Assembly (NCBI GenBank): GCA_030673275.1
Contig: DAOVJL010000117.1
Location: 1-5,002 of the forward strand
Direction: 5' to 3'
DNA: 5,002 nt
From: Sulfurimonas sp.
GTDB taxonomy: Bacteria > Campylobacterota > Campylobacteria > Campylobacterales > Sulfurimonadaceae
Part shown: in pieces, positions 1 to 5,002 of the stretch
Numbering within the stretch: position 1 is the stretch's first letter
Layout of the letters: each line of letters begins with the position of its first letter
The notes under the pieces: model-generated
Seen by the model: only the letters and a program-made list of their open reading frames with translations
Database searches by the model: none
Told to the model about the DNA's origin: nothing
Program-made: the position numbers and the translations under genes

Positions 1-175
1 ATGAAGAGTTAGAACTTGGAGATGTAGATTTAGAGAGTATTAGTGAATTAGAAACAGATTCAGAAGTTGATGAGCTCGGTATAGAGTCTGACTTAGACTC
101 AGAAGAGCTAGAGCTTGATGAAGAGTTAGAACTTGGAGATGTAGATTTAGAGAGTATTAGTGAATCAGAAACAGA
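1..175 (+). repeat. In-frame tandem repeat, 117-bp period, in the acidic protein gene
   Basis: Bases 1-58 and 118-175 match at 57 of 58 positions, the one difference being T49 versus C166, giving a 117-bp (39-codon) period. A more diverged relative of the second half of the unit recurs around 231-293, offset by 171 bp from 60-122, which is 18 codons longer than one period. All offsets are multiples of three, so copies can be gained or lost without breaking the frame. The near-identity of the first two copies points to recent duplication. The array probably continues left of the window. Confidence 0.9.
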
Positions 176-599
176 AGTGAATGCAGAAGAGTTGGGTGAA
201 GCCGAAACAAGTGATGAAGTGGAAGAACTTGATGAGCTCGAGGAGCTCGGTGCAGAGGCTGACTTAGATTTAGAAGAGCTAGAACTTGGTGAACTTGACG
301 AAGATGAAAACTTAGAGTCTCAAATAGAGAGTGCTGTTGGAGAATTAAGTGATGAAGATTTACAAAGTGAACTTGATGAAGATGTTTTATTAAGTATTGA
401 TTCTCTAACAAGTAGAGATTTAAAAATTGCTATTGGTGAGGAAGTTGAACCAGAAATACAAACAAATACAGAAATCACACCAGATAATGATGGTGTAGAG
501 GCTCTTAAAAAACTGCTTACTGCTCTTTCTAATGAAGATGTAGCAGCTTCATTAAAAGGTATGAAAATAAATATTAATATCACTTTGGGTGATGGATAG
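1..599 (+). CDS. Highly acidic repeat protein, probable ChePep-like chemotaxis protein (5' end outside window)
   Basis: The reading frame is open from base 3 to the TAG at 597-599, so the GTG at 177 is internal and the true start lies left of the window. The visible 198 residues are dominated by Glu, Asp, Leu and Ser. The first 137 contain no Lys, Arg or His, and the whole stretch lacks Phe, Tyr, Trp and Cys. The first ~115 residues are imperfect repeats built on EELELGDVDLESISE and SDLDxEELEL. The last ~95 are less repetitive and end in a mixed-charge segment (VEALKKLLTALSNEDVAASL, then KGMKININITLGDG) that looks like a small folded or docking element. Known context: H. pylori HP0322 (poly-E-rich ChePep, at the flagellar pole, affecting swimming and chemotaxis) and C. 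jejuni Cj1178c (highly acidic protein) lie directly upstream of gmk. Orthology here is inferred from synteny and composition, not from alignment. It overlaps gmk by one base, implying translational coupling. An unrelated acidic protein in the same slot is the main alternative. Confidence 0.85.
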   Translation, partial: EELELGDVDLESISELETDSEVDELGIESDLDSEELELDEELELGDVDLESISESETEVNAEELGEAETSDEVEELDELEELGAEADLDLEELELGELDEDENLESQIESAVGELSDEDLQSELDEDVLLSIDSLTSRDLKIAIGEEVEPEIQTNTEITPDNDGVEALKKLLTALSNEDVAASLKGMKININITLGDG

Positions 600-1222
600 T
601 GAATAAAGAGACAGGGGCAATTTTAGTACTTTCAGGACCAAGCGGAGCTGGTAAAAGCACACTTTTACAAGAGGTTATTCATGACATAGGAGAGTGCTAT
701 TTTTCTATATCAACAACAACTCGTCCCATTCGTGATGGTGAATCAAATGGAGTTCATTACCATTTTGTAAGTGAAGAAGAATTTAAACAGGATATAGAAG
801 AGGATATGTTTTTAGAGCATGCATATGTCCATGGCAACTACTATGGAACTTCTATTAAGCCGGTTAAACGAGCACTAAAAGCTGGAAAACTTGTTATCTT
901 TGATATAGATGTTCAAGGTAATACGGTTGTTACTAACAGACTAGGAGATATTACAACATCAGTTTTCATATCACCACCGACACTATCAGAATTAAAGAAA
1001 AGACTCGAAGCTAGAGAGACTGATAAACAAGAAGTAATAGACCGTCGTATTAAAATGGCAAAAAAAGAGATACAAAGAATTTCTGAATATGATTTTTTGA
1101 TTATAAATGATAATTTACAAGAAGCTGCAGATGTTTTACGCATAATTGCAAAAGCAGCAAGAATGAAAGTTCCAGGAAATCAAATAAATGAGTTTGTTCA
1201 GAAATGGGAAGATATAGACTAA
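599..1222 (+). CDS. gmk: Guanylate kinase
   Basis: Phosphorylates GMP (and dGMP) to GDP using ATP, an essential cytosolic step in guanine nucleotide synthesis and salvage. The 207-residue product is the usual bacterial length. Visible motifs in order: P-loop GPSGAGKST at residues 13-21; GMP-binding segment STTTRPIRDGE at 38-48 followed by NGVHYHFV; EHAYVHGNYYGTS at 73-85, another GMP-contact region; DIDVQG at 102-107; and the lid RLEARETD at 135-142, followed by the Arg pair at 149-150. The start is GTG, whose G is the last base of the upstream TAG. No ATG lies nearby, and the P-loop spacing from this start is normal for the family. GGTGAT at 588-593 can pair with the 16S rRNA tail and leaves five bases before the GTG, so ribosomes finishing the acidic protein could reinitiate here. 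Nothing essential appears to be missing. Confidence 0.97.
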   Translation: MNKETGAILVLSGPSGAGKSTLLQEVIHDIGECYFSISTTTRPIRDGESNGVHYHFVSEEEFKQDIEEDMFLEHAYVHGNYYGTSIKPVKRALKAGKLVIFDIDVQGNTVVTNRLGDITTSVFISPPTLSELKKRLEARETDKQEVIDRRIKMAKKEIQRISEYDFLIINDNLQEAADVLRIIAKAARMKVPGNQINEFVQKWEDID

Positions 1223-1266
1223 TAAGTTAATTATATAGTTATGATAAGAGAAGTTACAGCAAAGAG

Positions 1267-1276
1267 TGGCTATAAT
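1267..1276 (+). promoter_or_regulatory. Candidate sigma-70 -10 element upstream of tatA
   Basis: A perfect TATAAT lies at 1271-1276 in the 84-base gap between gmk and tatA, preceded by TGGC, so an extended -10 TG is present but one base further away than usual. No convincing -35 hexamer lies 16-18 bases upstream, which is common in Campylobacterota vegetative promoters. Transcription would start near 1283, leaving about 24 bases of leader that holds the tatA ribosome site. It would let tatA-argS be transcribed independently of gmk. AT-rich spacers give chance matches, so this is tentative. Confidence 0.4.
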
Positions 1277-1295
1277 TTCTGACTTAATTTTACAG

Positions 1296-1300
1296 AAGGA
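1296..1300 (+). promoter_or_regulatory. Ribosome binding site of tatA (AAGGA)
   Basis: AAGGA ends six bases before the ATG at 1307, which is ideal spacing. A second in-frame ATG at 1313 (Met3) would be 12 bases away, so this site decides in favour of the upstream start. It is the clearest Shine-Dalgarno sequence in the window. Confidence 0.75.
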
Positions 1301-1306
1301 ATAAGA

Positions 1307-1543
1307 ATGGGAATGCCTGGTGGAACAGAACTATTAATAATATTGGCAATTGTTGTTTTATTGTTTGGTGCGAAAAAAATACCTGATTTAGCAAAAGGTC
1401 TTGGAAAAGGAATCAAAAACTTTAAATCTGAGATGAAAGAAACAGATGAAGTTGAAACTGCATCTACAGAAGCTCCAAAAAAAGTAGAAGGTAGTGAAGA
1501 AACTGCATCTACAGAAGCTCCAAAAACTACAAAAGAAGCGTAA
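1307..1543 (+). CDS. tatA: Sec-independent protein translocase subunit TatA
   Basis: Forms the oligomeric pore-like component of the twin-arginine translocase, which moves folded, often cofactor-containing proteins across the inner membrane with TatB and TatC. In anaerobically respiring Campylobacterota typical cargo includes hydrogenase and molybdoenzyme subunits (family knowledge). The 78-residue product has the full TatA plan: a short periplasmic N-terminus, one membrane helix (about residues 8-20), the FG hinge at 20-21, and the amphipathic helix [20 protein letters not shown] at 21-40. A charged, Ala/Thr/Glu/Lys-rich cytoplasmic tail follows. The tail contains an exact internal duplication of ETASTEAPK. 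Length and the [16 protein letters not shown] sequence favour TatA over TatB. tatB and tatC are not in the window. It is followed immediately by argS, in the same reading frame after TAA plus one codon. Confidence 0.95.
   Translation: MGMPGGTELLIILAIVVLLFGAKKIPDLAKGLGKGIKNFKSEMKETDEVETASTEAPKKVEGSEETASTEAPKTTKEA
1454..1526 (+). repeat. 45-bp-period direct repeat in the tatA tail
   Basis: A 28-base perfect direct repeat occupies 1454-1481 and 1499-1526, encoding ETASTEAPK twice, 15 codons apart. The copies are identical even at synonymous positions, indicating a recent duplication. It lies in the disordered cytoplasmic tail, where length variation should be tolerated. Confidence 0.9.
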
Positions 1544-1546
1544 TTT

Positions 1547-3154
1547 TTGAAACAACGAGTATCGGCGCTTTTGCGCGAAAAGTTTGGTCGTGAAGTTGTT
1601 TTAGAGAAGCCAAAAGATCGTTCTTTTGGTCATTTTGCCACTCCAATCGCTTTCTCTTTAGCGAAAGAACTTAGACAGTCTCCTATGAAAATTGCTGAGG
1701 AGTTAGCTTCTTCATTTGATAATCATGAAATATTTACTAGTGTTGAATCCGTAAAAGGTTACTTAAATTTTCGCCTTAGTGAAAACTTTTTAAGTGAGTA
1801 TGCCGGATGGGCACTAGACAATCAAGATGAGTTTGGCAAACAAGAAAAAAGTGAAAAAATTCTTTTAGAGTTTGTTTCTGCAAATCCTACTGGACCTCTT
1901 CATATTGGGCATGCTAGAGGTGCCGTTTATGGAGATACTCTTTACAGATTAGCTAAACATCTTGGTTATGATATTACAGCTGAGTATTATGTAAATGATG
2001 CAGGAAACCAGATAGATTTACTTGGCCTTTCAATTGCTCTTTATGCTCGTGAAAATATTTTTAAAGAAGACGTTGAATATCCAGAATCATATTATCGTGG
2101 TGAGTATTTAGAAGGTCTTGCAAAGGGCGCAATCCAGAAGTTTGGAAAAGAGATTTTCAATGATGAATCTCGTTATAAAGAGCTTGCACTTTGGGCAAAA
2201 GATGGAGTTATGGAGATTGTTGTAGAGTCTCTTGCAAACTTAAATATTCACTTTGATACCTTTGTAAATGAATCATCTCTGTATAATGACTGGGATAGAG
2301 TCATGGATAAGATGGATGCAAATGATAAAAATGCTATTTATAAAAAAGATGACAAAATCTGGATAGCATCGGAAGCTAAGGGCGATGATAACGATAGAGT
2401 TGTTGTTCGTGAAGATGGACGTCCAACTTACTTAGCTGGAGATATAGTTTATCATAATCAAAAGTTTGAGCATGGGTATGATCACTATATAAATATCTGG
2501 GGTGCTGACCACCACGGGTACATTCCAAGAGTAAATGCTGCTGTTGAATACTTAGGTTATGATAGTAATAAATTAGAAACTCTTTTGTCTCAGATGGTTA
2601 GTCTGCTTAAAGATGGTGAGCCATATAAGATGAGTAAGCGTGCCGGTAATGTTATTTTGATGAGTGATATAGTTGATGAGATTGGTCCTGACGCGCTTAG
2701 ATATATTTTTGCATCCAAAAAGAGTGATACAGCTTTAGAATTTGATTTATCAGAGTTTAAAAAGCAAGATAGTTCAAACCCTATCTTTTATATTCAATAT
2801 GCTCATGCAAGAATCAAAACTATTATCTCAAAAAGTGACTTGAGTGAAGATGAGATTATGTCAGCTTCACTTAAAAATTTAGATGAAAATGCAGATAGTT
2901 TAATGTTTGATGCACTTCTTTTACCTGAAATAATAGATGATGCATTTGCTTCAAGACAGGTACAAAAACTTCCTGATTATTTAAAAGCTCTTGCTGCATC
3001 TCTGCATAAGTTTTACTATGATTGTAGAATTATTGGGACTGAAGATGAGGCAAAACTCCTCAAACTCTTTATGTTAGTAGGATTATCACTTAGAACAGGT
3101 CTCTCTTTGATGGGAATAACAGCAAAAGATTATATGACTAAAGAAGAAGATTAG
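1547..3154 (+). CDS. argS: Arginyl-tRNA synthetase
   Basis: Charges tRNA-Arg with arginine using ATP in the cytosol; essential, class I. The 535 residues match the family's short campylobacterial form. Domains: N-terminal tRNA-contacting domain at ~1-80; Rossmann catalytic core with SANPTGPLHIGHARG at 111-125 (HIGH at 119-122) and EYYVNDAGNQ at 146-155; IWGADHHGYIPR at 317-328; and the KMSKS-type loop as KMSKRAGN at 361-368. The DALR-type all-helical anticodon-binding domain runs from ~382 (DALRYIF) to the end. The start is TTG at 1547, the first possible codon after the tatA stop. It places the PKD motif at residue 22, the same distance as I recall for C. jejuni ArgS, so the rare start codon is credible. 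Only a weak purine run (AGAAG, 1534-1538) precedes it, so translation probably relies on coupling to tatA, three bases upstream. The last four bases overlap the end of the convergent gene. Confidence 0.97.
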   Translation: MKQRVSALLREKFGREVVLEKPKDRSFGHFATPIAFSLAKELRQSPMKIAEELASSFDNHEIFTSVESVKGYLNFRLSENFLSEYAGWALDNQDEFGKQEKSEKILLEFVSANPTGPLHIGHARGAVYGDTLYRLAKHLGYDITAEYYVNDAGNQIDLLGLSIALYARENIFKEDVEYPESYYRGEYLEGLAKGAIQKFGKEIFNDESRYKELALWAKDGVMEIVVESLANLNIHFDTFVNESSLYNDWDRVMDKMDANDKNAIYKKDDKIWIASEAKGDDNDRVVVREDGRPTYLAGDIVYHNQKFEHGYDHYINIWGADHHGYIPRVNAAVEYLGYDSNKLETLLSQMVSLLKDGEPYKMSKRAGNVILMSDIVDEIGPDALRYIFASKKSDTALEFDLSEFKKQDSSNPIFYIQYAHARIKTIISKSDLSEDEIMSASLKNLDENADSLMFDALLLPEIIDDAFASRQVQKLPDYLKALAASLHKFYYDCRIIGTEDEAKLLKLFMLVGLSLRTGLSLMGITAKDYMTKEED

Positions 3155-3852
3155 TTATTTAGTTTTAATTCTGGATATAGTTTTAAAACCTGATTTAATT
3201 TAGATTTTGGAATCTGTATCAAAATTGGATTTTTGCTTTCATCCAACCAATTGACAATCTTTTTTATGTTTTTCATACTCATAGAGGTACATCCTGCTGT
3301 TGGAGCACCTTTTGATTTTTCTACATGTATAAATATACAAGAGCCTCTTTGTTTAACTTGAGCTTCATTATGCGCTACAACTATACCAAGTTCATATTGT
3401 CTGTCATCTCTTTTCATATACTCAAAACTATTTGGTTTCTCTACATCTATATGGATGATTTGATTGTAAAACTTTGAGTTGGAGTCATCTACACAAATTA
3501 ACTCTTTAGTCGCATGCAGATAAGGCATCTTGTACCCTTTTTCTTTTTCATAGCCAAATATATGAGTTAGGTTAAATATTCCACTAGGAGCTTTTCTGTC
3601 ACCTTCATATTTTAAGGGCTCTAGAGTGCCTTGTGAAAGCTCAGCTTTACCTAACCCCCATCCAAGTCCATTTACAGCAACATTAACCTCAAATGTTTTA
3701 AAAACCTTTTTACCATCTTCAAAACAGCTCAGAGTGGCTTTTTGAGAGTTGAAGCTATCACTAACAACTAAAACTATTTGTTCACTAGAATATAAGAATA
3801 TTTGTAAACTTATTAAGATTAAGAAACTTTTTACCATAAAGTATGTTACCAT
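3151..3852 (-). CDS. Exported YkuD-fold protein, L,D-transpeptidase family
   Basis: Probably a periplasmic cysteine enzyme acting on peptidoglycan stem peptides (cross-linking, trimming or attaching ligands). The exact reaction cannot be read from sequence. The 233-residue product begins with a signal peptide: a Lys at 8, hydrophobic core FLILISLQIFL at 10-20, and a likely cleavage site around 22-24. The YkuD signature is present: GDRKAPSGIF at 84-93, CVDDSNSKFYNQ at 120-131, VVAHN at 158-162, catalytic-pair His176 (IHV), and PTAGCTSM at 184-191 with nucleophile Cys188. The residue after the usual GCx is Ser instead of the Arg of classical YkuD, as in the TAGC-type subgroup. It differs in length from the longer Csd6/Pgp2 L,D-carboxypeptidases of Helicobacter and Campylobacter that set cell shape, so I do not equate them. 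Met6 (ATG at 3837) gives an equally good signal peptide and neither start has a clear ribosome site. It is convergent with argS and divergent from the acetyltransferase gene. Confidence 0.88.
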   Translation of the reverse strand: MVTYFMVKSFLILISLQIFLYSSEQIVLVVSDSFNSQKATLSCFEDGKKVFKTFEVNVAVNGLGWGLGKAELSQGTLEPLKYEGDRKAPSGIFNLTHIFGYEKEKGYKMPYLHATKELICVDDSNSKFYNQIIHIDVEKPNSFEYMKRDDRQYELGIVVAHNEAQVKQRGSCIFIHVEKSKGAPTAGCTSMSMKNIKKIVNWLDESKNPILIQIPKSKLNQVLKLYPELKLNN

Positions 3853-3855
3853 TAC

Positions 3856-3861
3856 TAAAAT
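3856..3861 (+). promoter_or_regulatory. Weak candidate -10 element for the acetyltransferase gene
   Basis: TAAAAT (five of six matches to TATAAT) lies in the 47-base spacer between the divergent YkuD-family and acetyltransferase genes, about 39 bases before the ATG at 3900. No good -35 is visible. The spacer is so short that any promoters for the two genes must overlap each other or reach into coding sequence. Confidence 0.25.
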
Positions 3862-3899
3862 ATGAAACGGATTAATTTTTTAGAAATGGAAAAAGGGTT

Positions 3900-4523
3900 A
3901 TGAGTATTAAGATAAGAAAAGCTGTAAGTGAAGATGCACCGTTCTTAGCACAAATGATTTTACAAAGCTCTAGAGCTGAAAAAAAATTTGGTATGTATGA
4001 TTTAATATTTAGCACAACAAAAGATAAAGATACTTTAAAATATTTGGAAAAATTAACAACTACTACAGCAAAGAACAGTTGCCATTACAGTAATTTTTTA
4101 ATTGCTGAGATGGATGGGAAAAGTGTAGGTACACTATGCAGTTATGAGCCGAGAATTGCGACAAGAGAAGCTTTCTGTGATGCTATAAAAGAGGTCGGCG
4201 TGAATCCTGAAGAGTCAGACTTTTTAGATATTTTAAATGAGTGTGATTTTAAGCTTAATACCAGAACTTTGATTTTTGATTTTATGGAAGAGTTAGAGGG
4301 GTTTATAGATGTTGGAGTTCTAAAAGAGTTGATGCAAAAAAGTCTTTTGACTGCAAGATTAAAAGGTTATACAATTGCTCAAACTATTGTAGAAATAGGC
4401 TCACTGGAGACATTAATGTACTATAAAAAACTTGGCTTTAAAGAGCTCAGAGAGATTGAGAGCGAACTTTATAAAGAAAAATTTGGTAGACCTGGATTAG
4501 TTCTACTAGCATACGAATTTTGA
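3900..4523 (+). CDS. GNAT-like N-acetyltransferase of unknown substrate
   Basis: Probably a cytosolic acetyl-CoA-dependent acyltransferase; substrate unknown. The 207-residue protein opens with the typical GNAT N-terminus, strand IKIRKAVSEDAPFLAQMI (3-20). It continues with LIAEMDGKSVGTLCSYEP (67-84), which fits the beta2-beta3 hairpin of the fold. The C-terminal half has a helix (LKELMQKSLLTARLKGY, 141-157), a strand (TIVEIGS, 162-168), and TLMYYKKLGFKELREIE (171-187), the familiar family ending in which a residue pair after the helix precedes KLGF. The acetyl-CoA pyrophosphate loop (usually Q/RxxGxG/A) is degenerate here (QKSLLTARLKG), and residues ~85-140 form an insertion, so catalytic activity is less certain than the fold. 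Start ATG at 3900 is preceded by AAAAAGGG ending two bases away, rather close, with GGAAAA slightly further upstream. Its 3' end seems to overlap the antiporter frame, suggesting a two-gene operon. Confidence 0.8.
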   Translation: MSIKIRKAVSEDAPFLAQMILQSSRAEKKFGMYDLIFSTTKDKDTLKYLEKLTTTTAKNSCHYSNFLIAEMDGKSVGTLCSYEPRIATREAFCDAIKEVGVNPEESDFLDILNECDFKLNTRTLIFDFMEELEGFIDVGVLKELMQKSLLTARLKGYTIAQTIVEIGSLETLMYYKKLGFKELREIESELYKEKFGRPGLVLLAYEF

Positions 4524-5002
4524 TTGGCCTAGTATAGAACCAACTGCACTTTCACTTCTTCCATCTCTTCTTGCTATCGCTTTAGCGCTATACTCACGAA
4601 ATGTACTTTTATCACTTTTTGGCGGTGTTGTTTTAGGTCTTTTCGTCCTAAATGACTTTGCTGTTTTAGACTCTTTTAGTGCTGTAGTTTCACTTTTTAT
4701 CTCACTGCTATCAGAAGCTTGGATACTTAAGACTTTAGCTTTTGCTGTCTTGGTTGGAAGTATTATGGCTTTAATAGAAAAGTCTGGCGGAATAGAGGGC
4801 TTTGTAGATTTTATGCAACATAAGGTAGCTTTAGTAAAGTCAGAGCGCTCAGCCTTGATGCTAAGTTATATAATAGGTGTGATTATTTTTGTAGAGTCTT
4901 CTATAACTGCACTTATATCCGGTGCAGTTGGTAAACCTTTTTGTGATAAATATAAAATTCCAAGTGCCAAATTGGCTTTTGTTTGTGATTCGACATCAGC
5001 AC
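4513..5002 (+). CDS. NhaC-family Na+/H+ antiporter, N-terminal part (runs off window; start codon uncertain)
   Basis: An inner-membrane secondary transporter exchanging Na+ (or another cation or organic substrate) for protons. The 163 visible residues, counted from ACG at 4513, contain repeated hydrophobic segments: about 10-26, 30-46, 51-67, 71-88 and 113-127. Family-like stretches include LVGSIMALIEKSGGIEGFVD (80-99), a VKSERSA turn (109-114), FVESSITALISGAVGKP (126-142), and KYKIPSAKLAFVCDSTSA at the right edge. These match the NhaC layout (KSGG, then a charged KS-R turn, then the D-K-I---KLA---DST pattern); the usual acidic DDY is ES here. The frame is open from the TAG at 4507-4509, but there is no ATG, GTG or TTG until TTG at 4750 and ATG at 4765, both too late because they would delete the first helices. 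ACG at 4513 gives a natural N-terminus, MNFDWPSIEPTALSLLP, and overlaps the acetyltransferase gene by 11 bases. Family confidence is high; the start is inference. Confidence 0.82.

Noticed and set aside
177..179. GTG at 177 as the real start of the acidic protein
   Set aside because: The frame continues open to the left edge with the same repeat composition, and the upstream repeat copy is in frame, so this GTG is an internal Val codon.
361..368. No positional meaning in DNA: the KMSKR (instead of KMSKS) loop of ArgS, located at about bases 2627-2650, considered as an anomaly
   Set aside because: Class I synthetase KMSKS loops vary and I recall the same KMSKRAGN in C. jejuni ArgS, so it is ordinary for the group.
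157..411. Minus-strand open frame rich in His and Leu opposite the acidic gene
   Set aside because: It is the antisense image of GAA/GAG/CTT-rich codons in a repetitive gene. It has no ribosome site and no family features.
320..583. Minus-strand open frame of 87 codons opposite the acidic gene
   Set aside because: Fully inside a better-supported plus-strand gene, with Ser-rich composition expected from antisense of Asp/Glu/Leu codons.
913..1143. Minus-strand open frame of 76 codons opposite gmk
   Set aside because: Lies wholly within guanylate kinase, which has all its motifs; no independent evidence of coding.
1223..1270. Possible hairpin or small RNA in the gmk-tatA spacer
   Set aside because: Only weak AT-rich pairings are visible, with no GC stem or T-tract. 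Apart from the candidate -10 and the ribosome site the spacer shows nothing.
3180..3215. Short palindromes (GTTTTAAAAC and AGATT-TTGG-AATCT) as a terminator for argS
   Set aside because: The stems are short and AT-only or nearly so, they lie inside the convergent gene, and no T-run follows in a useful position.
1..5002. Mobile element, phage, CRISPR or defence island
   Set aside because: No transposase, integrase, Cas, toxin-antitoxin or spaced-repeat pattern was seen. Gene content and base composition look uniform and core-genome-like.

Overview
The window is AT-rich and gene-dense, and it looks like a chromosome segment of a Campylobacterota (Epsilonproteobacteria) species, probably a free-living Sulfurimonas-type organism. 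Two things support this. The order acidic protein - gmk - tatA - argS matches what I recall from Helicobacter pylori (HP0322-HP0319) and Campylobacter jejuni (Cj1178c-Cj1175c). The ArgS sequence is also strongly campylobacterial, including its short N-terminus. The species assignment is inference.

Bases 1-3154 hold a tightly packed plus-strand cluster. It begins with the 3' part of a very acidic repeat protein, whose reading frame is open to the left edge. By position and composition this is probably the ortholog of the poly-E-rich chemotaxis/flagellar-pole protein ChePep. Guanylate kinase (gmk) follows with a one-base overlap, then an 84-base gap carrying a candidate promoter, the twin-arginine translocase subunit TatA, and arginyl-tRNA synthetase (argS). 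The cluster mixes a likely motility regulator with nucleotide metabolism, protein export and translation.

Bases 3151-3852 hold a minus-strand gene for an exported YkuD-fold (L,D-transpeptidase family) enzyme. It converges on argS with overlapping stop codons. After a 47-base divergent spacer come two plus-strand genes: a GNAT-like acetyltransferase (3900-4523) and the N-terminal third or so of an NhaC-family Na+/H+ antiporter that runs off the right edge. The antiporter frame is open and clearly coding, but has no ATG, GTG or TTG where its start should be. The best-placed candidate is an ACG inside the end of the acetyltransferase gene.

I saw no RNA genes, CRISPR arrays, insertion sequences or phage genes. 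Most of the window is ordinary core genome. The items most worth a second look are the acidic repeat protein and the anomalous antiporter start.
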